Of a stretch of 64,000 bases of DNA, positions 8,591-17,362 are shown piece by piece. This stretch comes from Sphingobium amiense. GTDB lineage: Bacteria > Pseudomonadota > Alphaproteobacteria > Sphingomonadales > Sphingomonadaceae. Under the pieces are notes generated by a model. That model was not told the origin of the DNA and did no database searches. It worked only from the letters and a program-made list of their open reading frames with translations. The stretch spans positions 496,001 to 560,000 of the forward strand of contig NZ_AP018664.1 in NCBI RefSeq assembly GCF_003967075.1, in the 5' to 3' direction. Position 1 is the first letter of the stretch. Each line of letters begins with the position of its first letter. The position numbers were made by a program, and so were the translations under genes.

Positions 8591-10692
8591 GCGTCGGGTT
8601 TTTCCGCGATCCAGCAGAGCAGGACCGCCGAATGCGGCTGAACGCCATAGGCGTCGCCGATTTCGAACGGTTCGCGATCCGGCTGCGCGCTGTCGATCAG
8701 CACCTCGCGCGGGGCGGAGGGGGCGGGGAGGGTGAAGTCGATCACGTCGTCGCTGGCGTTGAGCAGGAGCGTCAGCGCCTCGACCCGCCCGTCCTCACGC
8801 AGGGTCGCCCGCCGCATCGCCAGCGCGCGGCCATCGGGATTGTCCCAGTCGGCGGGCGACAGGGGCTGGCCGCGTTCGTCCCACCATTCGATGTCGTTCA
8901 CGCCGAAACCGGGTGTATCCTGCCCGTAGAGGAAGGTCGATGCACGCAGCACCGGGTGCTTTTTCCGCAGGGCGATGAGGCGGGCGGTGAAGTCGAACAG
9001 CGCCTTGCCGTCCTCGCCCTCCATCATCGACCAGTCGAGCCAGCTTATCTCGTTATCCTGGCAATAGGCGTTGTTGTTGCCGCCCTGCGTCCGCCCGAAC
9101 TCGTCGCCCGCGACGAGCATCGGCGTGCCGAGCGAGGCGAGGAGCGTCGTCAGCATCGCCCGGCGGACACGCCCGCGCGTTTCGTTGATCGCCGGGTCGT
9201 CGGTCGGCCCTTCCGCGCCCCAGTTGCGCGAAAGGTTGTTGTCGTGGCCGTCGCGATTATCCTCGCCATTGGCTTCGTTGTGCCGCTCCTCGTATGAAAC
9301 GAGATCGGCGAGCGTGTAGCCGTCATGGCTGGTGAGAAAATTGACGCTGGCCCATGGCCGCCGCGCGCGCCGGTCGAACAGGTCGCCCGATCCCGAAAGC
9401 CGCGCGGCCAGATCGCCCCTCTGTCCCGGATCGCCACGCCAGAAGCGCCGCGTGGTATCACGATATTTGTCGTTCCATTCCGCGAAACCGGGCGGGAAAT
9501 TGCCAAGCTGGTATCCGCCCATCCCGACATCCCACGGTTCGGCGATCAGCTTCAGCCGCCCGAGGATCGGGTCTTGCCGCAGTACGTCGAACAGGCCCGC
9601 ATTGGGGTCGAATCCGTGGTCGGTCCGCCCCAGCGTCAGGCCAAGGTCGAAGCGGAATCCGTCGACGCCGAAGCTCGTTGCCCAGTAGCGCAGCGAATCC
9701 GCGACCATCTGGATGACGCGCGCATGGGTCAGCTTGAATGTGTTGCCCGTCCCCGTGTCGTTCAGGCAGTAGCGCGGATCGTCTGGCAGCAGGCGATAAT
9801 AGGTGGCGTTGTCGATACCGCGCCACGACAGGGTCGGCCCTGCCTCGCTGCCCTCGCAGCTATGGTTGTAGACCACGTCGAGGATGACCTCGATCCCCGC
9901 CGCGTGCAGCCGCCGCACGGCGACGCGCAACTCGTCATGCGTGTCGGTCGCAAAATAGCTCGGTTCCGGAGCGAAGAAGCTGAGCGTATTATAGCCCCAG
10001 TAATTGCGCAGTCCCTTTTCCTGAAGGAAGCGGTCCTGCGTGAAGGCATGGATCGGCATCAGTTCCAGCGTCGTGATGCCGAGGCGCCTGATATGGTCGA
10101 TGACTTTGGGATGGGCGAGCGCCGCGAAGGTGCCACGCTCCTGCGGTGGGGCGGCCTCCAGCAATCTGGTGAGACCCTTGGCATGGGCTTCGTAGATGAC
10201 GGTTTCCGACCATGGAATATTGGGCCGGACATCGCGCGACCAGTCGAAACTGTCGTGCGTCACCACCGCCTTGGGCATCGCGGCGGCGCTGTCCCTTTTA
10301 TCGAAACCGAGGTCGCCCTTCCTCCCGCGCAGGGGATAGGCGTGCAGCACGTCGTTCCAGCGCAGGCTACCCGACAGGCGGCGGGCATAGGGATCGAGCA
10401 GCAGCTTGTTGGGATTGAAGCGATGTCCCTGTTCCGGCGCGAAGGGGCCGTGGACGCGATAGCCGTAGAGCAGGCCGGGCCGGGCGTCGGGCAGATAGCC
10501 GTGCCATACCTCATCGGTGCATTCGGGCAGGGTGAGCCGCGCCAGCTCCTTCTTTCCCTTGGGATCGAACAGGCACAGTTCGACGCGATCTGCATTGGCG
10601 GAAAACAGGGCGAAGTTGACGCCGAGGCCGTCGAAACTGGCGCCCAGTGGGTAGGGGGAGCCGCCCTCAAGGCGGTCGGGAAAATGGCTCAA
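8587..10692 (-). CDS. glgX: Glycogen debranching enzyme (GlgX)
   Basis: GlgX is an isoamylase-type GH13 enzyme that cleaves alpha-1,6 branches of phosphorylase-limited glycogen, giving linear maltodextrins that feed TreY/TreZ. It has an N-terminal CBM48-like domain (PYPLGASFDGLGVNFALFSA), then barrel motifs VILDVVYNHSCEG, GVDGFRFDLG (nucleophile Asp), KLIAEPWDVG (acid Glu) and LTSHDGYTLADLV. The start chosen is a TTG at 10692 (MSHFPDRLEGGSPYPLG) with GGAGG four bases upstream. This gives 701 aa, the normal length. An upstream start at 10839 would add arginine-rich sequence that overlaps the DUF2934 gene and looks non-coding. It is the first enzyme gene of the trehalose operon. Confidence 0.94.
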   Translation of the reverse strand: MSHFPDRLEGGSPYPLGASFDGLGVNFALFSANADRVELCLFDPKGKKELARLTLPECTDEVWHGYLPDARPGLLYGYRVHGPFAPEQGHRFNPNKLLLDPYARRLSGSLRWNDVLHAYPLRGRKGDLGFDKRDSAAAMPKAVVTHDSFDWSRDVRPNIPWSETVIYEAHAKGLTRLLEAAPPQERGTFAALAHPKVIDHIRRLGITTLELMPIHAFTQDRFLQEKGLRNYWGYNTLSFFAPEPSYFATDTHDELRVAVRRLHAAGIEVILDVVYNHSCEGSEAGPTLSWRGIDNATYYRLLPDDPRYCLNDTGTGNTFKLTHARVIQMVADSLRYWATSFGVDGFRFDLGLTLGRTDHGFDPNAGLFDVLRQDPILGRLKLIAEPWDVGMGGYQLGNFPPGFAEWNDKYRDTTRRFWRGDPGQRGDLAARLSGSGDLFDRRARRPWASVNFLTSHDGYTLADLVSYEERHNEANGEDNRDGHDNNLSRNWGAEGPTDDPAINETRGRVRRAMLTTLLASLGTPMLVAGDEFGRTQGGNNNAYCQDNEISWLDWSMMEGEDGKALFDFTARLIALRKKHPVLRASTFLYGQDTPGFGVNDIEWWDERGQPLSPADWDNPDGRALAMRRATLREDGRVEALTLLLNASDDVIDFTLPAPSAPREVLIDSAQPDREPFEIGDAYGVQPHSAVLLCWIAEKPDA

Positions 10693-10735
10693 GCTACCTC
10701 CAGATATGAAAGGTGAGGGGCGAGGTGGAGCGATT

Positions 10736-10963
10736 TCAGGCGGGCGGGGGGTTCCGCCCCCGTTTCGGCTTGGCCAGTTCCGCAGCCGACGCGCCCGTCG
10801 CAAGCGGGTTCGGCAGCGCGGCCTCGGAACCGCCGCCATCGAGCGCGGCGATCTCCGCCGACGCCTGCGCCCAATGTTCTTCGGCCAGACCTTCCGGATG
10901 GCCCTGCGCCTCCCAGATTTCGTGCGCCCGCGCGCGTATCCGCTCTTCGGTTTCAGCCGACAT
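10736..10963 (-). CDS. DUF2934 domain protein, 75 aa
   Basis: A small soluble protein whose core TEERIRARAHEIWEAQGHPE followed by EHW is the DUF2934 signature (an amphipathic helix with a conserved EHW). The tail is Ala/Pro/Lys-rich. The function is unknown. These genes often sit next to glycogen or trehalose genes and stress genes. The ATG at 10963 is preceded by GGAGG eight bases away, which decides it over an upstream ATG at 11008. It lies 43 bases upstream of glgX on the same strand and is probably the first gene of that operon. Confidence 0.82.
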   Translation of the reverse strand: MSAETEERIRARAHEIWEAQGHPEGLAEEHWAQASAEIAALDGGGSEAALPNPLATGASAAELAKPKRGRNPPPA

Positions 10964-11163
10964 AGATGAAGCCTCCCTGTTCGCGCGCGTAGGCGCTGAC
11001 GGCTTCAATGCATCGTCCGGCCATTAGGATGCACGGGCGATAACCCATGATGAAATTTCGTCCTTTTGCGATCCTGAAAGGGGGTTGAACGAAAGCCAAT
11101 CGACGCGACCCTTCCACATCGCTAAGGGAGAGCGGATGGTTAGAGAGCGGTCGCATTTCGCCC

Positions 11164-11796
11164 ATGCAATATAAGCCCAAGCGCAGCCGCGCGATCGCTT
11201 TGCCCAACAGCGAATTTCGGGCGCGCGCGACCGAATATCTCGATTTCCTTGCTGCCTGGGTAAAAAAGCCGCGTCAGACGGCATCGGTCGTGCCCTCCAG
11301 CCGCTATCTCGCCCGGCTGATGGTCGCGCAGATCGACCCGCTCGACAGCGGGCGCGTGCTGGAGCTGGGGGGCGGCACGGGCGTTTTCACCCGCGCGATT
11401 CTCGCCACCGGCCTGCCTGCCGACCGGCTGGAGGTGGTGGAGATCAATCCCGGCTTCGCGCGCGGCCTTCGTCGCCATTTCCCCACCGTATCGGTGCTGG
11501 AAACGCCCGCGCAGATCGTGTCGACCGCGACGGCGGGAGAGCCGGGGGATTACCAGACGGTCGTGAGCGGCCTTCCGCTGCTGGCGATGGACCGGGGGAT
11601 GCATGCGGACATCCTGTCCGAATCGTTCCGCATGCTCCGTCCCGGCGGCAGCTTCGTGCAGTTCACCTATTCGATGCGGCCTCCGGTCAACCGCGAGGTG
11701 CTCGATGCGCTCGGTCTCGATGTGGAGCGGGCGGGGCAGACGGTGCGAAACTTTCCCCCTGCCACGGTCTTCCGCTTTTTCCGTCAGGGGGAGTAG
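11164..11796 (+). CDS. Class I SAM-dependent methyltransferase, phospholipid N-methyltransferase-like
   Basis: A 210-aa Rossmann methyltransferase. Motif I is [16 protein letters not shown] (SAM glycine loop), followed by an acidic residue in VVEINPGF and a later [13 protein letters not shown] strand. The [20 protein letters not shown] segment and overall size match PmtA/rRNA-adenine-dimethylase-like phosphatidylethanolamine N-methyltransferases. The likely role is methylation of a membrane lipid, but substrate specificity cannot be read from sequence. The start has no strong ribosome site. It lies 59 bases before the ABC exporter genes and may be co-transcribed with them. Confidence 0.75.
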   Translation: MQYKPKRSRAIALPNSEFRARATEYLDFLAAWVKKPRQTASVVPSSRYLARLMVAQIDPLDSGRVLELGGGTGVFTRAILATGLPADRLEVVEINPGFARGLRRHFPTVSVLETPAQIVSTATAGEPGDYQTVVSGLPLLAMDRGMHADILSESFRMLRPGGSFVQFTYSMRPPVNREVLDALGLDVERAGQTVRNFPPATVFRFFRQGE

Positions 11797-11855
11797 GTTG
11801 CGGATCGGCACCGGCCCACTATCTTTGCGGCAACGCAAAAGGGGCAGAGCCATCC

Positions 11856-12788
11856 ATGGCATCCATCATCGAGGTTAGCGGCCTGACGAAACGATATGCG
11901 TCGGGTTTCGAGGCGCTGAAAGGCGTCGATCTTTCCATCAGCGAAGGCGAGATTTTCGCGCTGCTCGGGCCGAACGGTGCGGGCAAGACGACGATGATCT
12001 CGATCATCTGCGGCATCGCCCGACCAACCGGCGGCAGCGTGACCGTCGCCGGGCACGACATCGTTCGCGACTATCGCGGCGCGCGCTCCGCCATCGGTCT
12101 TGTGCCGCAGGAGCTTTCGACCGATCAGTTCGAGCGGGTGATCGACACCGTGACTTTCAGCCGCGGCCTGTTCGGCAAGCCGCGCAATGACGCCCATGTC
12201 GAGAAAATTCTGCGCGACCTGTCGCTCTGGGACAAGCGCCACAACAGGATTCTGGAACTGTCGGGCGGCATGAAGCGGCGCGTGATGATCGCCAAGGCGC
12301 TGTCACACGAACCGCGCGTGCTGTTCCTCGACGAACCGACCGCCGGCGTCGATGTAGAACTGCGCCGCGACATGTGGAAACTGATCGGCGAACTGCGCCA
12401 GACCGGCGTCACCATCATCCTCACCACCCATTATATCGAGGAGGCGGAGGAGATGGCTGACCGGGTGGGTGTCATCAACCGCGGCGAACTGGTGCTGGTC
12501 GAAGAGAAGACCGCGCTGATGAAGAAGCTCGGCAAGAAGACGCTGACCGTCGTTCTCGCCGAACCGATCGAGGCGTTGCCCGCCGCGCTTTCCGAATGGG
12601 ACGTGACGTTGCACGCCGAGGGCGGCGAAATAGAGTATATTTTCGATACGCAGGCCGAGCGCACCGGCGTGTCGTCGCTGCTGCGGCGGCTGGGCGATCT
12701 CGGAATCGGCTACAAGGATCTCAACACCCGGCAGAGTAGCCTGGAGGATATCTTCGTTAGCCTCGTCCATGAGGAGAAGGCGGCATGA
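11856..12788 (+). CDS. ABC-2 type exporter, ATP-binding subunit (YadG family)
   Basis: A 310-aa nucleotide-binding subunit with Walker [10 protein letters not shown] (residues about 40-48), Q-loop VPQELS, signature LSGGMKRR, Walker [13 protein letters not shown] and switch His in [16 protein letters not shown]. The C-terminal extension of about 85 aa is typical of DrrA/NodI/YadG subunits. Its length and that of its partner (256 aa) are close to E. coli YadG (308 aa) and YadH (256 aa). The stop overlaps the permease start (ATGA). The exported substrate is unknown. Confidence 0.92.
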   Translation: MASIIEVSGLTKRYASGFEALKGVDLSISEGEIFALLGPNGAGKTTMISIICGIARPTGGSVTVAGHDIVRDYRGARSAIGLVPQELSTDQFERVIDTVTFSRGLFGKPRNDAHVEKILRDLSLWDKRHNRILELSGGMKRRVMIAKALSHEPRVLFLDEPTAGVDVELRRDMWKLIGELRQTGVTIILTTHYIEEAEEMADRVGVINRGELVLVEEKTALMKKLGKKTLTVVLAEPIEALPAALSEWDVTLHAEGGEIEYIFDTQAERTGVSSLLRRLGDLGIGYKDLNTRQSSLEDIFVSLVHEEKAA

Positions 12789-13555
12789 GCCTCCAGAATC
12801 TGCGCGCCATCGCCGCCATCTACAGGTTCGAACTGCACCGTTTCCGCCGCACGCTGCTGACCGGGCTGCTGGTCCCGGTCATCACCACGTCGCTCTATTT
12901 CGTGGTGTTCGGCGGCGCGATCGGATCGCGCATGACAGAAATCGACGGCATCCCTTATGCGGCCTTCATCGTGCCCGGTCTCATCATGATGTCGATGTTC
13001 ACGGAAAGCATCTTCAACGCGAGTTTCGGCATCTATATGCCCAAATTCACCGGCACCATCTACGAACTGCTATCCGCGCCCGTATCCGCAACGGAGACGG
13101 TGATCGCCTATGTCGGCGCGGCGGCGACCAAGTCGCTGATCGTGGGCACCATCATCTTCGTGACGGCGCACCTGTTCGTCGATGTGCCGGTCGCGCATCC
13201 CTTCGCCATGGCGGCGTTCATGGTGCTGATCGCGGTCAGTTTCTGCCTGTTCGGCTTTATCCTGGGCATCTGGGCGCAGAGTTTCGAGCAGTTGCAGGTG
13301 ATCCCGCTGCTGCTCATCATGCCGATGACGTTCCTGGGGGGCGCCTTCTATTCGGTGCATATGCTCGGCGAACCGTGGCGCACGATCACGCTGTTCAACC
13401 CTATCGTCTATCTGATCTCCGGCTTCCGCTGGACCTTCTTCGGGCGCGGCGATGTGGAGATCGAGTTCAGCCTGCTGTTCGTGGCGGGGATGCTGGCGCT
13501 GTGCGTCGGCATCATCGCGTGGATGTTCCGCACCGGATACAGGCTGAAGAAATGA
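12785..13555 (+). CDS. ABC-2 type exporter, permease subunit (YadH family)
   Basis: A 256-aa inner-membrane protein with six predicted hydrophobic segments, starting [20 protein letters not shown]. The ABC-2 signature region includes [19 protein letters not shown] and [13 protein letters not shown]. It is translationally coupled to the ATPase by a 4-base overlap at 12785-12788, so the two form one exporter. A short GC hairpin follows the stop. Confidence 0.92.
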   Translation: MSLQNLRAIAAIYRFELHRFRRTLLTGLLVPVITTSLYFVVFGGAIGSRMTEIDGIPYAAFIVPGLIMMSMFTESIFNASFGIYMPKFTGTIYELLSAPVSATETVIAYVGAAATKSLIVGTIIFVTAHLFVDVPVAHPFAMAAFMVLIAVSFCLFGFILGIWAQSFEQLQVIPLLLIMPMTFLGGAFYSVHMLGEPWRTITLFNPIVYLISGFRWTFFGRGDVEIEFSLLFVAGMLALCVGIIAWMFRTGYRLKK

Positions 13556-13558
13556 GAA

Positions 13559-13577
13559 GGGCGGCCCATCGCCGCCC
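13559..13577. terminator. GC-rich hairpin between convergent genes
   Basis: GGGCGGC (13559-13565) and GCCGCCC (13571-13577) form a 7-bp stem with a 5-base loop, between the ends of the YadH gene and the convergent WYL-like gene. There is no T-run on either side, so termination is possible but unproven. Confidence 0.35.
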
Positions 13578-13589
13578 ACTCGCGCTGGA

Positions 13590-13910
13590 TCAAGCCGCCG
13601 CGCTTTCGGGCGCGATGGCGAAGAGAGTGACGCCCTTATATTTTTCCTCGCCCTCGTCATAGAGGCCATACATTCCCTCGAAAGTCTCATCGAGGATCTG
13701 GATGTCAGAAAGGCCGGTCAGCTTGAACGTGCCGAGTTTCAGCTCACGCGGCGGGCGGCCGTCCCGGTCCGTGGTGACGGCGTCGATATACATCTCGTCA
13801 TGGCGCGTGTAGAGGATGTGCGGCGCCAGCGTGACCACCATCTTGTTGTAGGTCACCTTCAGGCACTTCTGGAGCGCGATCGCTTCAAAAATCTCGGTCG
13901 GGGCTTGCAT
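13590..13910 (-). CDS. Conserved hypothetical protein, WYL-like, 106 aa
   Basis: A small soluble protein starting MQAPTEIFEAIALQKCLKVT, with a YNKMVVTLAPHILYTRHDEM stretch and a C-terminal EEKYKGVTLFAIAPES. The pattern of a strand-rich segment after IALQKCLKVTYN resembles the ligand-binding WYL fold seen at the C-terminus of some regulators, but here without any DNA-binding domain. No catalytic motif is visible. It converges on the ABC exporter and is divergent from nothing nearby; its function is unknown. Confidence 0.7.
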   Translation of the reverse strand: MQAPTEIFEAIALQKCLKVTYNKMVVTLAPHILYTRHDEMYIDAVTTDRDGRPPRELKLGTFKLTGLSDIQILDETFEGMYGLYDEGEEKYKGVTLFAIAPESAAA

Positions 13911-14002
13911 GATCGGTCCTGATTGACCGATTTGCGCGATTCTTTCAATTGCTTTGTGCGCCGCACCATGTTTCTGCCATGCAAGCCACGGAAAAAACCC
14001 GC

Positions 14003-15367
14003 TCAGAATGCCACGAGGCCCAGCCGTTCGCGCAGCGCCCAGCGGGCCAACAGGAGGGAGGCGACCGCTCCCAGCCCGCTGGCAAGGCCGATCCAGATGC
14101 CAAGGCCAGCCATGTGAAGCGGGAAGGCCAGGAACGCGCCAACGCCGACGCCCACGATCCAGTAGCCGATGAGCGCGAAGATCATCGGCACTTTCGTGTC
14201 CTGCACACCGCGCAGCACGCCCGCGCCCACCGCCTGCGCCGCATCGACAAGCTGGAACAGTGCGGCAATTCCCAGAAAACTGACTGCCAGCGTCACCGTC
14301 TGCGCGTTCGCCGGGTCAGACAGATCGAGGAAGGCGCTGATGAGGGCGCGGGGGAACAGGAGCAGCAGCGTGGCCGCGCCAACGGCAAAGCCTGTCCCCA
14401 ATATCAGTGCAAGCCATCCCGCACGCCCGATAGCGGCCCGGTCCCGGCGGCCGTGGGCGATCCCGACCCTGACCGTCGCCGCCTGTCCGATGCCCATGGG
14501 CACCATGAACACCAGCGCAGCGATCTGGACCGCGACGGCATGCGCGGCGAGCGAGTCGCGCCCGATCAGTCCCATGAGGAAAGCCGAGGCATTGAACACG
14601 GTCGTTTCGAAACCCAGCGTCACCGCAATGGGCAGCCCCAGCGCCCAGACCTGACGGTGCCGTTCCCGGTCGCGGGTCCAGAACCGGCCCATCAGTCGGT
14701 AACGCCGGAACCGCCGGTCCAGCAGGATGACCGCCAGCAGCCCGATGAACAGGAATGAGGAGGACAGGCTGCTCGCCAGCCCGGCCCCGAACAGGCCCAT
14801 TTCCGGAAAGCCGAGATGCCCGAAGATCAGCGCCCAGCCCATCAGAACGTTGAAAGGAATGGCGGCGAGCATGATGACCAGCCCCCATACCGGCCTTTCG
14901 AGCGCGGCGATGAAATTGCGCAGGGTGGTAAAGCCCAGGAACGGCAGCAGCGCCCATTGCAGGCCATGCATCAGCGCTGCAGCTCCGCGCGCGAGGTCCG
15001 GTTCCTGCCCCATGGCGAGCAGGATGGTTTCGCATTCCCACAGCAGGGCCCAGGCGGGCAGGACGAAGAACAGCGCCGCGCGCAGCGTCTGGTGAACGGT
15101 GCGCCGGACGTCGCGGACGCTGTGCCGCCGCCGTCCCCGCTCGCTGGCGATGAGCGGCGATGCAGCCGTCACCAGCCCCATGCCGAAGATCAGCAGCGCA
15201 TGGAACAGGTTGATGGCGAGGGCGCCCGCCGCGACGCTTTCCGCGCCGCGACGGCCCAGCAGCAACAGATCGCTTGCCGCGATGGCCGCCCAGGCGATGT
15301 TGCCCGCGATCATCGGCAGGGCCAGCGCGATCAGTGCGCCAGCTTCGGTCCGCCATGGAGATCGCAT
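14003..15367 (-). CDS. MATE family efflux transporter
   Basis: A 454-aa protein with about 12 hydrophobic segments in two homologous halves, as in MATE (NorM/DinF) cation-coupled multidrug exporters. The first half begins EAGALIALALPMIAGNIAWA and the second ALGLPIAVTLGFETTVFNAS, with the repeated GAGLASSLSS / GVGVGAFLAF type segments. The start at 15367 (MRSPWRTEAG) is four bases after the stop of the upstream DUF808 gene, so the two are probably co-transcribed. An upstream start at 15421 would overlap that gene and adds a cysteine/arginine-rich stretch unlike the family. Likely substrates are cationic drugs or metabolites. Confidence 0.92.
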   Translation of the reverse strand: MRSPWRTEAGALIALALPMIAGNIAWAAIAASDLLLLGRRGAESVAAGALAINLFHALLIFGMGLVTAASPLIASERGRRRHSVRDVRRTVHQTLRAALFFVLPAWALLWECETILLAMGQEPDLARGAAALMHGLQWALLPFLGFTTLRNFIAALERPVWGLVIMLAAIPFNVLMGWALIFGHLGFPEMGLFGAGLASSLSSSFLFIGLLAVILLDRRFRRYRLMGRFWTRDRERHRQVWALGLPIAVTLGFETTVFNASAFLMGLIGRDSLAAHAVAVQIAALVFMVPMGIGQAATVRVGIAHGRRDRAAIGRAGWLALILGTGFAVGAATLLLLFPRALISAFLDLSDPANAQTVTLAVSFLGIAALFQLVDAAQAVGAGVLRGVQDTKVPMIFALIGYWIVGVGVGAFLAFPLHMAGLGIWIGLASGLGAVASLLLARWALRERLGLVAF

Positions 15368-15371
15368 GGGA

Positions 15372-16307
15372 TCAGCCCTTGTGCGCCTTCGACGGCAGCA
15401 CGTGCAGGGCTGCGACGACAAGTCCGCCGATCACCAGTCCGACCAGAGCGCCGCCCGCCGCGTTGACGATCCACTCGACGGCTCCGCTCATCGCAGGGCT
15501 GGCATGGGCTGCGCCCTGCGCGACATGGTGGATGACCCCGGGGATCAGATCCCAGTGAAATTCGTGCAGGCCATGGACGATCAGGCCGCCGCCCACCCAC
15601 AGCATCGCCGCCGTGCCGACGACGCCCAGCAACGACATGAGGATCGGCATCGCCTTTACCAGACCTCGGCCCAGTGCGCGGACAGCCGCCGAACTGCGCC
15701 GGGCCAGATGAAGCCCGATGTCATCCATCTTCACGATGAAGCCGACCACGCCATACACCCCCGCGGTGATGAAGAACGCCACCACCACCAGCACGATCGC
15801 CTGTTCCCAGAGCGGCTTGTCGGCCACCGTGCCGAGCGAAATCGCCATGATCTCACCCGACAGGATGAAATCGGTGCGGATGGCGCTCGACACCTTCTGC
15901 TTCTCAAGTTCCGCAGGATCGGCAGGTGCGCTATCGTCTTCGGCGTGATCGCCACCGAATGCCTCGGCGATCTTCTCGACAGCCTCGTAACACAGGAACG
16001 CGCCGCCCAGCATCAGAAGCGGCGGCAGCGCCCATGGCGCGAACGCGGACAGCAGCAGGGCGGCAGGCAGCAGGAACAGCAGCTTGTTGCGCAAAGATCC
16101 CTTCGCGATTTTCCAGATGATCGGCAATTCGCGCTGCGGACTGATGCCCATGACATAATTGGGCGTAACCGCCGTATCGTCGATCACGACGCCCGCCGCC
16201 TTCGACCCCGCCTTGCCCGCCGCGCCCGCGACATCATCGAGCGACGCGGCGGTCATTTTGGCGATGCCCGCCACATCGTCGAGCAACGCGATCAGCCCTG
16301 AAGGCAT
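15372..16307 (-). CDS. DUF808 family inner-membrane protein (YedI-like)
   Basis: A 311-aa protein starting MPSGLIALLDDVAGIAKMTA, the N-terminal signature of DUF808. Several membrane segments follow (LLFLLPAALLLSAFAPWALP, AIVLVVVAFFITAGVYGVVG, GALVGLVIGGLVVAALHVLP). The highly charged EKIAEAFGG and EKQKVSSAIRTDFILSGEI segments are conserved in the family. The molecular function is unknown; E. coli YedI is the best-known homologue. The ATG at 16307 has AGGGG upstream. It precedes the MATE gene with a 4-base gap. Confidence 0.88.
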   Translation of the reverse strand: MPSGLIALLDDVAGIAKMTAASLDDVAGAAGKAGSKAAGVVIDDTAVTPNYVMGISPQRELPIIWKIAKGSLRNKLLFLLPAALLLSAFAPWALPPLLMLGGAFLCYEAVEKIAEAFGGDHAEDDSAPADPAELEKQKVSSAIRTDFILSGEIMAISLGTVADKPLWEQAIVLVVVAFFITAGVYGVVGFIVKMDDIGLHLARRSSAAVRALGRGLVKAMPILMSLLGVVGTAAMLWVGGGLIVHGLHEFHWDLIPGVIHHVAQGAAHASPAMSGAVEWIVNAAGGALVGLVIGGLVVAALHVLPSKAHKG

Positions 16308-16392
16308 GGAACAATTTCCCCTGTAATAGGCAGCTATGCCCGCCTTGCGCTCCATAGGGCGCGGCAGGCATCCGGGCAATGGCGCGTCGCGC

Positions 16393-16608
16393 TCAGTAGT
16401 TGCCCGGCGGGTCGCTGGCAGGGACGCTCTCGTCGGACTGCTCGTCCACGACATCCCAGTCGTCGGGCGAAATGCCGTGCTGCGGCCCTGCCTCGCGCAC
16501 TTCGGGCAATGACCCGCGCGGCTGAGCGGTGCCCATCCAGTCGCGCCAGCCCTTGAAGGCAAACGCCCCGAGACCCGATACGATCGCGAGTTTCAACAGC
16601 CCTTTCAT
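16393..16608 (-). CDS. Small hypothetical protein with N-terminal hydrophobic segment, 71 aa
   Basis: The protein starts MKGLLKLAIVSGLGAFAFKG, a short hydrophobic segment that could be a signal anchor, followed by an acidic tail (DDWDVVDEQSDESVP). It has a good AGGAGA site and its ATG overlaps the stop of the upstream 110-aa gene (ATGA), so the pair is translationally coupled. I do not recognise a family. It may be a small membrane-attached stress protein. Confidence 0.7.
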   Translation of the reverse strand: MKGLLKLAIVSGLGAFAFKGWRDWMGTAQPRGSLPEVREAGPQHGISPDDWDVVDEQSDESVPASDPPGNY

Positions 16609-16937
16609 GACGATGTCTCCTGTTCCCGACGAATATGCATCCAGTCCGCGCGGTCATGCCCGATGGCGTCCGGCGTCAGGCGCATGTCGCCTTCCTCGTC
16701 GGCGCCGCCCGGCGACGTGCCGTCCGCGCCCGGTTGCCGCATCGTCCAGCGTTCCCGGAGCGCTGCGTCAATCATACGCTGCCAGATGGCGAGGTCGCCT
16801 TCCTCGCGCATCGCTTCGTCCGCGTCCTTGAGGATGGCGAGAATGCTGGCCGCCGCTTCGACATGGCCGGGCCAGTCATCGGGCCGGTCCTTGGCGAGGT
16901 GCCGGGCCAGCCGCGCGATGAGGGGAGGGGTGTTCAT
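16605..16937 (-). CDS. Hypothetical protein, 110 aa, possible leaderless mRNA
   Basis: The protein starts MNTPPLIARLARHLAKDRPD and is predicted helical and soluble. It has a DEAMREEGDLAIWQRMIDAA segment and a C-terminal DRADWMHIRREQETSS. The function is unknown. The ATG at 16937 has no Shine-Dalgarno, yet a consensus EcfG-type promoter ends only nine bases upstream. That suggests transcription starts at or next to the ATG. It overlaps and precedes the 71-aa gene. It is likely part of the general stress response, by inference from the promoter. Confidence 0.7.
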   Translation of the reverse strand: MNTPPLIARLARHLAKDRPDDWPGHVEAAASILAILKDADEAMREEGDLAIWQRMIDAALRERWTMRQPGADGTSPGGADEEGDMRLTPDAIGHDRADWMHIRREQETSS

Positions 16938-16945
16938 GCCGTCCG

Positions 16946-16971
16946 AACGTCTGCGCGCTGTCCGCCGTTCC
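16946..16971 (-). promoter_or_regulatory. Candidate EcfG (general stress sigma) promoter
   Basis: Read on the minus strand: GGAAC (16971-16967), a 17-base spacer, then CGTT (16949-16946). This is an exact match to the alphaproteobacterial EcfG consensus GGAAC-N16/17-CGTT. It drives towards the 110-aa gene at 16937 and the coupled 71-aa gene. The -10 element is only eight bases from the start codon. Confidence 0.6.
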
Positions 16972-17056
16972 ATCCTTCGTGACGCAGGCGCACCGATATG
17001 AACACATGGGTTTATCACGAGTTGGATTGCGGGAGCGGCCATTCAGGAGACGACTG

Positions 17057-17359
17057 ATGCCCCAGGGCGACAAGAGCAGCTACACCGACAAGCAGAAGCG
17101 CAAGGCCCGCCACATCGAGGAGGGCTACGAGGATCGCGGTGTTTCCAGAGACGAGGCGGAGCGCCGAGCGTGGGCGACCGTCAACAAGGAGTCAGGCGGC
17201 GGCAACAAATCCGGATCGGGCCGGGGCAAGGCGGACACGCATGGCTCCTCCCGCAAGGGCGGCCGGAAGGGCGGGGCTGCGTCCGCCCGCCGCTCCGCTG
17301 CCGACCGTTCCGCCGCTGCCAAAAAGGGGTGGGAAACGCGGCGGAAGAAGGCGGGCTGA
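17057..17359 (+). CDS. Small basic protein of the 'plasmid stabilization protein' annotation family, 100 aa
   Basis: The protein starts MPQGDKSSYTDKQKRKARHI, then has a conserved EGYEDRGVSRDEAERRAWAT segment and a low-complexity tail rich in Gly, Ser, Lys and Arg (about residues 55-100). The N-terminal motif is shared by a family often labelled plasmid stabilization protein, although no toxin-antitoxin partner is present and the label is not informative. The basic tail suggests nucleic-acid binding. The ATG at 17057 has AGGAGA upstream. It is probably a stress-induced DNA-associated protein, by inference. Confidence 0.75.
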   Translation: MPQGDKSSYTDKQKRKARHIEEGYEDRGVSRDEAERRAWATVNKESGGGNKSGSGRGKADTHGSSRKGGRKGGAASARRSAADRSAAAKKGWETRRKKAG

Positions 17360-17362
17360 TCC

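Noticed and set aside
7304..8641. 445-codon plus-strand frame opposite treZ
   Set aside because: Antisense shadow; composition is non-protein-like and TreZ is complete on the minus strand.
9325..10716. 463-codon plus-strand frame opposite glgX
   Set aside because: Shadow of glgX with no recognisable motif and no ribosome site.
10953..11207. Possible small minus-strand gene ending in GGFIYVG and overlapping the DUF2934 start
   Set aside because: No ribosome site or domain; most of it lies in the promoter region of DUF2934 and the methyltransferase gene.
17057..17359. Toxin-antitoxin system suggested by the 'plasmid stabilization' family label
   Set aside because: No partner gene and no toxin fold; the label is historical.
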